Shown here one piece after another: positions 23,775 through 32,130 of a stretch of DNA of 53,600 bases. The notes below the pieces were generated by a model that was given only the letters and a program-made list of their open reading frames with translations, was not told the DNA's origin and searched no databases. The position numbers were made by a program, and so were the translations under genes. The stretch comes from Methanobacteriota archaeon (GTDB lineage: Archaea; Thermoplasmatota; Poseidoniia; Poseidoniales; Thalassarchaeaceae). Each line of letters begins with the position of its first letter. Positions within the stretch are counted from its first letter, which is position 1. The DNA is taken from positions 1 to 53,600 of the forward strand of contig JAERST010000016.1 in the NCBI GenBank assembly GCA_016845365.1. The letters are read 5' to 3'.

Positions 23775-24860
23775 TCAACTCCAGTGGCTGATGGTGTCGC
23801 CGCCGACCTCGATTTCGCGGACCCGGCTCAATCCTGCCGCTTCGAGGTCGGCTGCTCCGAAGGTGTCGCCCGAGCCGCTGAGTTCGACCGGTGATTGGCA
23901 GAGATGGGCTCGGTCGACCACTCCTGCTGCGAGGAATCGTCGCCAAGTGTTCGGGCCACCTTCGACAAGTAATGATTGGATGCCCCGGTCGCCGAGGAAT
24001 GCAAGGATTCGGGCGACCGGAATTTCGCCGGCTTCGTCGGCGAGGACGACGCGCTCGACGTGGTCTGCATCGGGGCTGGTTTGAGTCGAGGCGTCGAAGC
24101 CGTCGGCGTGGATGAGTAGGGTTGGAGCCACGCCGTCGGTCAGAAGTTTGCTTTCAGAAGGGATGCGTCCGCTGGGGTCGATGACTACGCGGACGGGTGG
24201 TGTGCGCGGACCGATGTCTGGGCCGCGCACAGTCAGAGATGGGTCATCGCGCAGAACGGTATCGACTCCGACAATGATCGCCATCGAATCGGCGCGTAAG
24301 GCGTGAACGATTTCCAAAGATTCAGCCGAGGAAAATCGCTGAGCAGCCTCGGCTGGGTCACAATCCACTCGCCCATTCGCATCGATTGCTGCCTTGAGCA
24401 AAACCTGCGGGCGAATGTGCTCGCACCAGTGCATGAATTCGCTCATTTGCTCAGAGCAATCGGCTGCCAGTAGCCCGGATTCAACCTCAACTCCAGCGAT
24501 TCGCAAAGCATCGGCTCCATCCCCGCGAACCGTCGGGTTTGGGTCATCTGAGCCAATCACAACTCGCTTCACTCCCGCCCAAAGCAGTGCCTCGGTACAG
24601 GGCGGAGTTCGACCAAAATGGTTGCAGGGCTCGAGAGTAACATAGGCAGTCGAGCCCTGAGTCGGCACGCCCTTCGCCTCAGCATCGGCAATCGCCATCT
24701 GCTCGGCGTGCAATCCACCCAAATGGTCGTGCCAACCCTCAGCGATTACCTCACCATCGCGAACGAGCACACATCCGACCAATGGATTCGGCATGACGCG
24801 GTGCCTACCGCGCTCGGCCAGCGCAATCGCTCGCCGCATGAATTCAGCCTCATCAAGCAT
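23775..24860 (-). CDS. ribD: Bifunctional riboflavin deaminase-reductase RibD
   Basis: About 361 residues with two domains. The N-terminal deaminase has HAEQMAI and PCNHFGRTPPC, the zinc ligands of cytidine-deaminase-like enzymes, after NPLVGCVLV. The C-terminal reductase has LLKAAIDANGR, a GVDTVLRDDPSLTVR stretch and SLLVEGGPNTWRRFL. The two activities act in sequence on the pyrimidine intermediate of riboflavin synthesis. This fused form is bacterial in type. Many archaea use separate unrelated enzymes, so transfer is likely. The start is set at ATG 24860, which begins MLDEAEFMRRAIALAERG as in the family. The ATG at 24890 adds ten unrelated residues. Confidence 0.93.
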   Translation of the reverse strand: MLDEAEFMRRAIALAERGRHRVMPNPLVGCVLVRDGEVIAEGWHDHLGGLHAEQMAIADAEAKGVPTQGSTAYVTLEPCNHFGRTPPCTEALLWAGVKRVVIGSDDPNPTVRGDGADALRIAGVEVESGLLAADCSEQMSEFMHWCEHIRPQVLLKAAIDANGRVDCDPAEAAQRFSSAESLEIVHALRADSMAIIVGVDTVLRDDPSLTVRGPDIGPRTPPVRVVIDPSGRIPSESKLLTDGVAPTLLIHADGFDASTQTSPDADHVERVVLADEAGEIPVARILAFLGDRGIQSLLVEGGPNTWRRFLAAGVVDRAHLCQSPVELSGSGDTFGAADLEAAGLSRVREIEVGGDTISHWS

Positions 24861-24902
24861 GTAATCCAAGCACCGCGAACAGCGCATCACTCATCATTCC
24901 TC

Positions 24903-24914
24903 TCCTCGCGAGGA
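24903..24914. promoter_or_regulatory. Palindrome TCCTCGCGAGGA between ribD and the kinase gene
   Basis: A perfect 12-bp palindrome in the 84-bp space between two divergent genes. It could be a shared operator, or chance in GC-rich DNA. Confidence 0.25.
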
Positions 24915-24944
24915 TTCAAGTTAGAATCGAACCCTCGCCCAACC

Positions 24945-25976
24945 GTGCCGCGCATTGCCTGCATCCTCAATCCCAAGGCACGCGACGGAGTATCCGCCAA
25001 ACGCTGGCCCGAATTCGAAACGGCATTGGTGGCTGCCGGATTCGAAGTTGACCTGCACGAAACCGAAGCCGTCGGCCATGCGATGAATATCGCTTACGAC
25101 CTCCTCGCCGACGAGCACGACCTCATTGTAGCCGTCGGCGGCGACGGCACAGTCCACGAGGTAGCAAGCGCTCTGCGAGGAAGCGGGCGAACACTCGGAA
25201 TCCTACCAATCGGCAGCGGCAATGACTTTGCCCGCGCCCTAGGAATCCCACTCTTCGATAGCCAAGGTGCAGTCGATCTTCTAACAAATGGAATCGACCA
25301 TTCTGTCGGCGCTGTTTGCGCCGAAGGGCCGGCCGCAAGCGACCTGCCCAATTACAAGATTCCAGACCCACACCCGTGCAACGGAGAGCCGAATGTTGAG
25401 GGGAATTTGGTGCGTTGGTCCTTCCTAGAAATCGATGGTGGAGTGACCAGTTCAATCAATCGAATGAAGATTTCAGGAGTCTTCAGTTGGATACGTGGCC
25501 AAGCAAAATACACAGCCCTCGGAATCAAGGCGATCCTCGGCTGGAAGCAGCAACCAGCGTGGATGAAAATCAACGGAAATGAGGCCGAAACCGTCCCGCT
25601 GCAAGGCCTTTTCGTCATCAGCCAATGCCAAACTTTTGGCGGCGGTTACAAGGTAGCTCCAGGAGCTCACCCGAAGCGAAACGCCCCCTCGCTAATCCTT
25701 GCGCTCGGTCTTTCCAAAGTCCAAATGCTCGGGGTCATGGGGCCGCTCGAGAAGGGCAAACACATCGGAAAATGGGGTAAGATATCGATGCAGGACTGCA
25801 CCTCGTTTGAGATCGGTGCGCTCGGCGCGGATGGTGCTCCTTCCGAGACCGCGCCGCACACCCCTCCACTGTTCATCAATGTCGATGGCGAGGCTTGTTT
25901 GACGACTCCTTGCAAGTTCGAATTCCATCCGAATCAATTGCTCGTTCGCGGTGCTACAACCATCCCGAATGAATGA
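24945..25976 (+). CDS. Diacylglycerol/lipid kinase family protein (YegS/LcbB-like)
   Basis: About 343 residues. It opens with IACILNPKARDG, the nucleotide-binding start of this family, then has VGGDGTVHEVASAL and LPIGSGNDFARALG, the two glycine-rich kinase signatures. A C-terminal beta domain ends in NVDGEACLTTP. Members phosphorylate lipids such as diacylglycerol or polyprenol-like substrates at the membrane. In archaea the substrate would be an isoprenoid lipid, which is inferred. Between the halves there is an insert with an NYKIPDPHPCNGEPNVEG loop. The start is placed at GTG 24945, since the longer frame upstream runs back over the divergent ribD gene. Confidence 0.85.
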   Translation: MPRIACILNPKARDGVSAKRWPEFETALVAAGFEVDLHETEAVGHAMNIAYDLLADEHDLIVAVGGDGTVHEVASALRGSGRTLGILPIGSGNDFARALGIPLFDSQGAVDLLTNGIDHSVGAVCAEGPAASDLPNYKIPDPHPCNGEPNVEGNLVRWSFLEIDGGVTSSINRMKISGVFSWIRGQAKYTALGIKAILGWKQQPAWMKINGNEAETVPLQGLFVISQCQTFGGGYKVAPGAHPKRNAPSLILALGLSKVQMLGVMGPLEKGKHIGKWGKISMQDCTSFEIGALGADGAPSETAPHTPPLFINVDGEACLTTPCKFEFHPNQLLVRGATTIPNE

Positions 25977-26024
25977 ATTTCCAAAGAATCGGCTTTATCG
26001 CTGAGTGGCGATTGCCGTAGTCTG

Positions 26025-26258
26025 ATGGCATTGGAGTGCAATATCGACGACCGAGGCATTCGCTTTCGTTGTCGTCTAGGCTGGACGCTTGTGGGCATCG
26101 GCTTGATTCTCGCTGGATTCCTCATCCTTTCGGGATCATCGCTCGGCTTCACCTGGCTCGCTCCAGCCGGATTCCTCGTTGGAGGGGCTTTCTCATTATT
26201 CGAGGCGCGAATGGGCTGGTGCGCTGTCCGCGCCCTCGGCATCCGCACCAAAATCTGA
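26025..26258 (+). CDS. Small membrane protein, YgaP/DUF2892-like
   Basis: 77 residues. A short soluble start (ECNIDDRGIRFRCRLGW) is followed by two helices, TLVGIGLILAGFLIL and WLAPAGFLVGGAFSLF. It ends with EARMGWCAVRALGIRTKI, a GWC-x-x-RALGI tail of the kind seen in small DUF2892/YgaP-like membrane proteins. It lies 48 bp after the lipid kinase gene. The family call is tentative and function is unknown. Confidence 0.6.
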   Translation: MALECNIDDRGIRFRCRLGWTLVGIGLILAGFLILSGSSLGFTWLAPAGFLVGGAFSLFEARMGWCAVRALGIRTKI

Positions 26259-26506
26259 GCACGCCTCTCGCTGATTGAACTAGCGCACGAGGTTTGAGTT
26301 TCCTCTCCCTGTATTTCCTCTCGCAGAGCACGCAGAGCACGCAGAGAATCACTCGAGCCGAACACAACGAACCGCGGAAAGGACAACGCACGTTTCTCGG
26401 TAACCGCGATGAGAACGAAGTATTTCCATTGAAATCGATGTTCGTTCGAGCGATTGGTATGCCCACCGAGGTTCGACTTGTAAGCAGCGCGAGAACGCCG
26501 GAAATC

Positions 26507-26519
26507 GCCGCGAAGCGGC
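26507..26519. repeat. GNA-triloop palindrome GCCGC-GAA-GCGGC
   Basis: A perfect 5-bp stem around GAA. Its core GCGAAGC is known as an exceptionally stable DNA mini-hairpin. It lies in the 311-bp gap between the small membrane protein and tRNA-Ser. That gap also holds two head-to-tail AGAGCACGC units near 26325, but no credible gene. Confidence 0.5.
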
Positions 26520-26532
26520 TCCACTGAGCGCA

Positions 26533-26554
26533 GTCGAGCCTTGCGAGGCTCGAC
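26533..26554 (-). terminator. Hairpin downstream of tRNA-Ser
   Basis: GTCGAGCC, loop TTGCGA, GGCTCGAC: a perfect 8-bp stem, 15 bases beyond the 3' end of the minus-strand tRNA. It may act in termination or processing. Confidence 0.35.
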
Positions 26555-26569
26555 GCATCGAGCCGAAGG

Positions 26570-26655
26570 TGGCGCAGACGGAGAGATTTGAACTCCCGAG
26601 TCCAAGGGACACCGGATTTCAAATCCGGCGCAATACCAGGCTATGCGACGTCTGC
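26570..26655 (-). tRNA. tRNA-Ser (anticodon TGA), CCA encoded
   Basis: Read on the minus strand, acceptor arms GCAGACG and CGTCTGC pair fully, with discriminator G and encoded CCA. The anticodon arm CCGGA-TTTGAAA-TCCGG gives TGA, which reads UCA. The long variable arm (about 15 bases) is the class II feature of serine tRNAs. The T arm GGAGT/TCTCTC region with TTCAAAT loop is normal. It lies 55 bp beyond the end of the cytochrome oxidase operon, on the same strand. Confidence 0.93.
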
Positions 26656-26710
26656 AGTGTGCGGCCGTGGCGGCCGCTTTTGATGAATCTATGCGGTCGG
26701 CCCGTGAGAA

Positions 26711-27073
26711 TCACAGGCCGTAGGTACCGGGCCGACACCAATCGGGCAGACCGGTTGTAGCATCGGGGTGAGTCAGCCCGATGAAGAGAACCATGATGAT
26801 GATGAAAAACGCTGGGAATAGCGCTGTTAGAGTCAAAATCTTGGAGTCAGCATCACCGTAAAGGTGCATGAAAATCGCTGCAATCATGATGAATTTTGGA
26901 ATCGCAATGATAGTCAAAATCCACAGAGTCACGACCTTCTCAGTCGTATCGTAGCTAGCAGCGAAGTCCGAGAGGTCCAATCCGACTGCGGCAACTTCGA
27001 TGAGAGTGAGCAACATCAGGCCGTAGAAGTTCATCCAGTAGGGGTCTTTACCTAGAATCTTGTAATGTGCCAT
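26711..27073 (-). CDS. coxD: Cytochrome c oxidase subunit IV-like membrane protein
   Basis: 120 residues with three hydrophobic helices: NFYGLMLLTLIEVAAVG, VVTLWILTIIAIPKFIMIAAIFMHL (containing the KFIMIAAIFMHLYGD segment typical of prokaryotic subunit IV) and FPAFFIIIMVLFIGLTHP. It is a small accessory subunit of the heme-copper oxidase with no redox centre, thought to help assembly or stability. It is the last gene of the coxB-A-C-D operon, 11 bp after coxC, with the ribosome site GAGGTGAT five bases before the ATG. Confidence 0.88.
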   Translation of the reverse strand: MAHYKILGKDPYWMNFYGLMLLTLIEVAAVGLDLSDFAASYDTTEKVVTLWILTIIAIPKFIMIAAIFMHLYGDADSKILTLTALFPAFFIIIMVLFIGLTHPDATTGLPDWCRPGTYGL

Positions 27074-27084
27074 CTCTAATCACC

Positions 27085-28149
27085 TCAATACAGATAGAAG
27101 AATGGGAACACCAGAACCCAAATCAAGTCGACAAAGTGCCAGTAAAGACCGAAGTACTCGATCGATACCGCGTTCGCCGGTGTGTAAAGGCCCTTCCAAG
27201 CCTTGAATGTCATGTATGTCAGACCGATGATTCCACCAGCCACGTGAGCACCGTGAGTTCCGGTCGTCACATAGAACAGCGAAGCTGAGACCTGAATGTT
27301 AGCGACCATGTGAGCGCCTGTTGCCTCGTCGATGTAGGAGTGGTGCTGGTAGTGGTCGGCATTGATTGTGTAGCCCTCATCGACGAGTGAGACGATGTCG
27401 TGCTCGTGCAGTCCGATAAAGCTGATTTCAGGGACGTAGAAGCCGACGAACCACTCGACCATCTTCAATGTCAGGAAGAGGACTGCAAGGCACCATGTGC
27501 TCGCGAGGTAGCGGTAGACCTTCTTGCGGCGTGCTTCCTCGTCGAGGTCGGGCATCTTTGCGTAGCGTAGTGCCTGTACGACTGTGAAAGAGGAAAGAAT
27601 CAGTGCAAATGTGTTGACCGCTCCAGGAGCGAGGTGCCACCAGCTGGAAGCGATTAGATGGCTGGCTGGCTCGAAGCAGGTTACAGCGACCCCTTCTTGC
27701 CAACCTGTTGGGTTGGTAACGGGGTCGAACATTCCTCGCTCAAACACAGTTCCACAATTCTCGATTCCTAGGCGGTATCGCATGTATGTGCTGAAGAGCG
27801 AGGTGAATACCATCATCTCAGACATCAGGAATACCCATGTTGCGACCTTACGAACCTGGATCCCGCGGAATGGAGTTCCAGTCGAGATTGGGTCGTAATG
27901 TCCGTCGAAGGAAATATCTTGTCTCCACCAAATGAACATGGAGAATCCTACGACGAGCAGTCCAAGCAGAATCGTTGGGATGTGGCCTGGGTTGTAAGTT
28001 CCGTAATCCCAAGCCGCGGCTAGGCCGAAGAGTGAGATTGCAACTCCCATGCTGAGGAATAGCGGCGAGAAGGAGTTGTGCGGAGCGCCATGGTGCCAGT
28101 CGTGTGGTCCCCATGGCTGAGGTGCGTGGTGGTCGTCGTGGTCGCTCAA
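27085..28149 (-). CDS. coxC: Cytochrome c oxidase subunit III
   Basis: About 354 residues and seven expected membrane helices. Family features include RKVATWVFLMSEMMVFTSLF, SHLIASSWWHLAPGAVNTFALI and, at the C-terminus, VTTGTHGAHVAGGIIGLTYM followed by EYFGLYWHFVDLIWVLVFPFFY, which are hallmark segments of subunit III. It supports the proton-pumping catalytic subunit. The start is TTG at 28149, overlapping the coxA stop codon and preceded by GGAGGTGA at ideal distance. The frame extends upstream to 28197, but that part overlaps coxA. An insert between the middle helices (around ENCGTVFERGMFDPVTNPTG) enlarges the protein over the bacterial type. Confidence 0.95.
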   Translation of the reverse strand: MSDHDDHHAPQPWGPHDWHHGAPHNSFSPLFLSMGVAISLFGLAAAWDYGTYNPGHIPTILLGLLVVGFSMFIWWRQDISFDGHYDPISTGTPFRGIQVRKVATWVFLMSEMMVFTSLFSTYMRYRLGIENCGTVFERGMFDPVTNPTGWQEGVAVTCFEPASHLIASSWWHLAPGAVNTFALILSSFTVVQALRYAKMPDLDEEARRKKVYRYLASTWCLAVLFLTLKMVEWFVGFYVPEISFIGLHEHDIVSLVDEGYTINADHYQHHSYIDEATGAHMVANIQVSASLFYVTTGTHGAHVAGGIIGLTYMTFKAWKGLYTPANAVSIEYFGLYWHFVDLIWVLVFPFFYLY

Positions 28150-30458
28150 TGGCTCACCTCCTCTTGATCTTCGGGCACCATCAATCGGTTGAACCACCGT
28201 CCGATGGCACTAGGTTCGTTCGCGATGTGCTCGTTAGCATCCTTCAGAACTGGTAGGTTGTTCCAATCAAAGGATGGAGTTGGTGGTGGGGATGCCGTCA
28301 TCCACTCGAATGACCAGCCGCCCCATGGGTCGGCTGGAGCCTTCTGTCCTCGAACGAGGCTGATGAGCATATTCGCGACTAGAATGAAGTTCGAGAAGAA
28401 GAATAGGAAGGCGCAGACGGAGATGAACATATTCCAGTCTGCGGCCCATTCTGGCAGCGCCGTGAAGTCTTCTGTTGTGATGAAGTAAGTGTGAGTTCGG
28501 CGCGGCATGCCGATGACACCGAGGCGGTGCATCGGCCAGAAAATTCCGTTGTAGGTGACGAATGCGGTGAGGAAGTGAAGAGTTCCCAACTTCTCGTCGA
28601 GCATTCGTCCAGTCATCTTCGGATACCAGTAGTAAATCGCGGCGAAGAATCCGAAGACGGTTCCGCCGACCAATACGTAATGGAAGTGGGCGACGACGAA
28701 GTAGGTCTCGTGCAAGTGAGCATCCATGGTGATTGAAGGGAAGAACATTCCAGAGATTCCACCGAGAGTGAATGTCACGAGGAAGCCGAGCGCCCACAAT
28801 GTGTGCGTTCGGTAAACCAGAGAACCGCCGTGCAATGTCTTCAGCCAATTGAATATCTTCACTCCGGTAGGCACGGCGACAAGCATCGTTGTCAACATCG
28901 TGATGAAGCGCAGGTTTGGCGACATTCCTGAGGTGAACATGTGGTGTCCGTAAACGATGAATGCAACGATACCGATGCCCGCCATTGCCAGGACCATCGA
29001 TTTGTAACCGAAGATTGAGCGGCGGGCAGAGGTTGCGAGAACCTCCGAAATCACACCGAAGGCTGGTACGATAACCACGTACACTTCAGGGTGACCGAAG
29101 TACCAGAATAAGTGACTCCACAGCAAGGGATCACCGCCGGCGGCAATATCGTAGAATGCGGTAGAAATCGTTCGGTCAAGATAGACTTGAATGAGGCCGA
29201 CGCCGAACGCAGGAATCGAAAGGAAGAGCATTAGGTTGGCGACGAGAATCGACCAGGTGAACAGAGGCATTTGCATCCATCCCATGCCCTCAGCTCGCAT
29301 CACAGCCATCGTTGTCAGGAAGTTGATTCCAGTCAAAGTGGAAGATGCGACGAGCATAATTTGGCCGGCGACCCACATAGTAACGCCTGTGTGAGCACCT
29401 GTGCTAACGATGTAGGGTGCATATCCGGTCCATCCGGTGTCGGCTCCTTGACCGGAGAAGACACCGGTGAAGATGAGCAGAGCGGCGAATGGTTGCAGCC
29501 AGAATGAGAGAGCGTTGATTCGCGGTAAGGCGAGGTCAGGTGCTCCGATTTGTAGAGGGACAATCCAATTCGCGAAGCCGTTAATCAGCGGCATTGCGGC
29601 AAGGAAAATCATCGTAGTTCCGTGTAGGGTGAAGAATGAGTTGTACTGGTCCTGTGAGATGAATCCCATATCGGGGCCAGCCAATTGTAGACGAATCATC
29701 ATCGCAAGAATTCCACCGACTCCGAGGAAGAATAATCCCTGAACGAAATACAGAGTTCCAATCTTCTTGTGGTCGGTGGTGGTTAGCCAATCAGCAATCC
29801 AAGGAGCTAGGTGTTCCCAGTCGAAAACATCTGGATTGGTGCGGTAGAATCCGTAGAGGATGGTAATCGTCAGTAGTAGACCTGAGATGATGATGAGAGT
29901 AGCCAGCACCGTGAATGGGTCGGCTGGGTCGAGGCCAGGTCCGAGTGAGCCGGCGACGGTGAGGTCGTAGCGGTTCCACTCGTCGCCGCTATTTGCTCCA
30001 TCTCCATTCACCGAGTTGACATGGACGATGAAATCGACGTCGCGACCGTGGCTTGGAGCAATCCATTCAACGGTCCAAGTGCGGTAATCATTGCCCGCTT
30101 CGGTATGAGTGACTTCTGCGGGAGCGCGAGATTCAACGGTCGCGTCGAGGACGGAGAATTCTCCGCCGGAAGCCCAGAGGTTGAATCCGCCGGAGTTAAT
30201 GCCGGACTCGACAGGCCCGCCGGAGAATGAGACGGTGACCGTGTAGGTCTCCGATGCATTGTATTCCTCCGGCAAACCATCGACTGTGATGTCGACGGTC
30301 GCGGTTGGAACTGCGCTGTGACAATTACAACCGCTAGATTGAATTCCAGTTCCACCGACACCAGTCGGCAGGGAATTAACCGCAGGCGAGACTACCATAG
30401 CGATTGAGATTAGAATGAGTGCAACCATGCTGCGCGTGACCAATGTCTTCCTCTCCAT
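28146..30458 (-). CDS. coxA: Cytochrome c oxidase subunit I with extra N-terminal secreted domain
   Basis: 770 residues, about 200 more than usual. From about residue 222 (TTDHKKIGTLYFVQG) it is a canonical A1-type subunit I. It has the heme-ligand His of LHGTTMIF, a GAPDLALPR D-channel region, GHPEVY with CuB His, cross-linking Tyr and D-channel Glu, the CuB pair in YGHHMF, the K-channel Lys in PTGVKIFNW, and HFHYVL with two heme ligands. Residues 1-165 are different: a signal peptide, GIQSSGCNCHS (Cys44, Cys46, His47), then a beta domain with ETYTVTVSFSGGP, NSGGFNLWASGG, RTWTVEWIAPSHG and NGDGANSGDEWNRYDLTV. That pattern belongs to reelin-like/choice-of-anchor V domains. A linking helix spans about 180-203. 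The fused domain would sit outside the membrane. Confidence 0.96.
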   Translation of the reverse strand: MERKTLVTRSMVALILISIAMVVSPAVNSLPTGVGGTGIQSSGCNCHSAVPTATVDITVDGLPEEYNASETYTVTVSFSGGPVESGINSGGFNLWASGGEFSVLDATVESRAPAEVTHTEAGNDYRTWTVEWIAPSHGRDVDFIVHVNSVNGDGANSGDEWNRYDLTVAGSLGPGLDPADPFTVLATLIIISGLLLTITILYGFYRTNPDVFDWEHLAPWIADWLTTTDHKKIGTLYFVQGLFFLGVGGILAMMIRLQLAGPDMGFISQDQYNSFFTLHGTTMIFLAAMPLINGFANWIVPLQIGAPDLALPRINALSFWLQPFAALLIFTGVFSGQGADTGWTGYAPYIVSTGAHTGVTMWVAGQIMLVASSTLTGINFLTTMAVMRAEGMGWMQMPLFTWSILVANLMLFLSIPAFGVGLIQVYLDRTISTAFYDIAAGGDPLLWSHLFWYFGHPEVYVVIVPAFGVISEVLATSARRSIFGYKSMVLAMAGIGIVAFIVYGHHMFTSGMSPNLRFITMLTTMLVAVPTGVKIFNWLKTLHGGSLVYRTHTLWALGFLVTFTLGGISGMFFPSITMDAHLHETYFVVAHFHYVLVGGTVFGFFAAIYYWYPKMTGRMLDEKLGTLHFLTAFVTYNGIFWPMHRLGVIGMPRRTHTYFITTEDFTALPEWAADWNMFISVCAFLFFFSNFILVANMLISLVRGQKAPADPWGGWSFEWMTASPPPTPSFDWNNLPVLKDANEHIANEPSAIGRWFNRLMVPEDQEEVSH

Positions 30459-30470
30459 ACTTCCACCACC

Positions 30471-31193
30471 TCAAGCGTGAACGCTGACTCCTGCAATCAT
30501 GTAAGCGTGGTCATCACCACAGTATTCTGTGCAAAGAAGCAGGAAATTCTCGACATTATCAGCGAGAACCCATTGAGTAGTCGTCTGCTGTGGAAGCACG
30601 TCTTCTTTGATTCCAAGTGAGACGAACCAAGGAGCGTGAGTTACATCGTTCGAATCCATGACAGCCAGATACGCAGTATTTGCCTTCAATGAGATGAGAG
30701 GTTGATCCTTGCCCTCGATGGTAGTTGTGCTGACTGCACAAAGGTCCTCAGAGAGGTCGAAGCAATCGAACTCCCAATACCATTGGTAGCCCGTGATTCC
30801 GAAGACTTCGTAGCAATCGGCTTCGTACAATCCGGTGTCATCGTTGAACATCAGATTGGAGGATTCGCCGGCAGCGCACTCATTGCCGTAGTGACCGCCA
30901 TCCTCTGAACTCGCTGCCGACCAGAGATTGTCGAGAGGAGCCCAAGAGATGAACGTCAGGTAAATGATGAGCATCAGCGGAGCGATGAACCAAGCGAATT
31001 CGAGTTTCAAATTGTCATATTCCTTCGGGAAAACGCCAACTTCCAAATTATCGATATTCGGAGTTTCGCCCTCCTTCGCAGTGTAGTAAAACGAATGGTG
31101 ATACAGCCAGCCGAAGGTGAATAATCCGACGAGAGCGGACCACAACACATACTCGTTCCAAAGGTCGTCGTATAGAGGCGTGATGAGACCCAT
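30471..31193 (-). CDS. coxB: Cytochrome c oxidase subunit II with CuA site
   Basis: 240 residues. Two N-terminal helices (VLWSALVGLFTFGWLYH; FAWFIAPLMLIIYLTFI) hold a C-terminal cupredoxin domain outside the membrane. YQWYWEFDC is the aromatic stretch that relays electrons, and the CuA ligands are complete: His in DVTHAPWF, then CTEYCGDDHAYM, with Cys, Cys, His and Met spaced as in the family. It therefore receives electrons from a soluble or anchored cytochrome c or blue copper protein. The donor is not in this window. It is the first gene of the operon, 12 bp ahead of coxA. Confidence 0.95.
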   Translation of the reverse strand: MGLITPLYDDLWNEYVLWSALVGLFTFGWLYHHSFYYTAKEGETPNIDNLEVGVFPKEYDNLKLEFAWFIAPLMLIIYLTFISWAPLDNLWSAASSEDGGHYGNECAAGESSNLMFNDDTGLYEADCYEVFGITGYQWYWEFDCFDLSEDLCAVSTTTIEGKDQPLISLKANTAYLAVMDSNDVTHAPWFVSLGIKEDVLPQQTTTQWVLADNVENFLLLCTEYCGDDHAYMIAGVSVHA

Positions 31194-31262
31194 CGCTATC
31201 TCCGCCCCAACGCGGGCGAAGTCCCCTCATAAGTGTAAGGTGTGTCAAATCGTGGGCCGACG

Positions 31263-31277
31263 TCCGACGCAGTCGGA
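31263..31277. repeat. GNA-triloop palindrome TCCGAC-GCA-GTCGGA
   Basis: A perfect 6-bp stem closed C-G around GCA, in the gap between divergent coxB and the DUF167 gene. It may be a regulatory site or part of the recurring hairpin family described in the findings. Confidence 0.45.
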
Positions 31278-31315
31278 AAGGACTTCAAACGCCCTTGGTC
31301 GGACAGCCCGTTCGG

Positions 31316-31618
31316 ATGAAGCCTGAATGGGTCAGGTTATCCGGTCGCAAGACCTTGGTTGAGGTCGATGTCCAGCCGGGTTCGAAGCGGTCTTGCGTGC
31401 TTGGATTTGAGCCGTGGCGGGGGCGATTGAAGGTGGCTGTACGCTCGCCCCCGGTCGAGGGTGCGGCGAATTCGGAAGTGGTGGAGATTTTCGCCGTGAG
31501 CCTCGGAGTGAAGGTTGGCCGGGTGAGTATCGAACATGGTGTGTCGAATCGGCGGAAGACGATTGCGATCAAGGGTGATTTTGTCGATTCGGTGAAGGCG
31601 CTGGCGGAGGGAGATTGA
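31316..31618 (+). CDS. DUF167/YggU family protein
   Basis: About 100 residues with the family pattern: VEVDVQPGSKRS, RLKVAVRSPPVEGAANSEVVE and IEHGVSNRRKTIAI. It is a small alpha/beta protein found in all domains, with no established biochemical role. The start is placed at ATG 31316, since TTG 31295 adds seven unmatched residues. Its stop overlaps the ATG of the Toprim gene (TGATG), so the two are translationally coupled. Confidence 0.85.
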   Translation: MKPEWVRLSGRKTLVEVDVQPGSKRSCVLGFEPWRGRLKVAVRSPPVEGAANSEVVEIFAVSLGVKVGRVSIEHGVSNRRKTIAIKGDFVDSVKALAEGD

Positions 31619-32127
31619 TGGGGGCCAGCGATTGGAATGACGGGCGAGCCGATTTGGCCGGGCCCGCGGATAGAGCGGCTCGCTTCGATCGCGCCGCGAG
31701 GGCGATTGCAGATTGCCAGCGGCGCAATCGAGAAATCGTCGACGGAGGGGCTGAGTGCCCCATTCTCGTCGAGGGGATGAAAGATGAGCGGGCCTTGAGA
31801 ATGCTCGGATTTGAGGGGCCAATCGAGCTGATGAATCGTGGCTGGGACCGCTCTAGATTAGTCGCTTATCTGTACGAAAAATACAGCACTCGAAACCTCG
31901 TCGACGGCGGTCCCCCGCTGATTTTGTTGATGGATTGGGACCGCACAGGCGGTCGGCTCCAAACGGCGCTTCGCGACCGCCTGCAAGCACTGGATGTAAC
32001 CGTCGATGAAGAACTCAGGAAGGTTTTGCTGAGGACCATGAAACCAGAGGGCAGGACCGTGGAAGCAATCGCACCGTACGCCTCCGCGCTAAATCCATTG
32101 ATTCGAGCGCATTTGGAAGAGGAATGA
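31618..32127 (+). CDS. Toprim-domain protein (small archaeal type)
   Basis: About 169 residues. CPILVEGMKDERALRMLGFEGPIELMN carries the Toprim glutamate and the following strand. PPLILLMDWDRTGGRL carries the DxD metal motif, here DWD. A helical C-terminus (RTVEAIAPYASALNPLIRAHLEEE) follows. Small stand-alone Toprim proteins of this type occur widely in archaea. Related folds occur in primases, topoisomerases and RNase M5, so a nucleic acid substrate is likely but not identified. It overlaps the DUF167 gene and converges on the Lrp gene. Confidence 0.82.
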   Translation: MGASDWNDGRADLAGPADRAARFDRAARAIADCQRRNREIVDGGAECPILVEGMKDERALRMLGFEGPIELMNRGWDRSRLVAYLYEKYSTRNLVDGGPPLILLMDWDRTGGRLQTALRDRLQALDVTVDEELRKVLLRTMKPEGRTVEAIAPYASALNPLIRAHLEEE

Positions 32128-32130
32128 GCC

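Noticed and set aside
24618-24944. N-terminal extension of the lipid kinase frame
   Set aside because: It lies opposite ribD coding sequence. The family start and GTG codon are at 24945.
26325-26347. Tandem AGAGCACGC units, and similar CACGGA units near 49652, considered as a CRISPR or satellite
   Set aside because: Only two to three short units with no spacers. Too small for an array.
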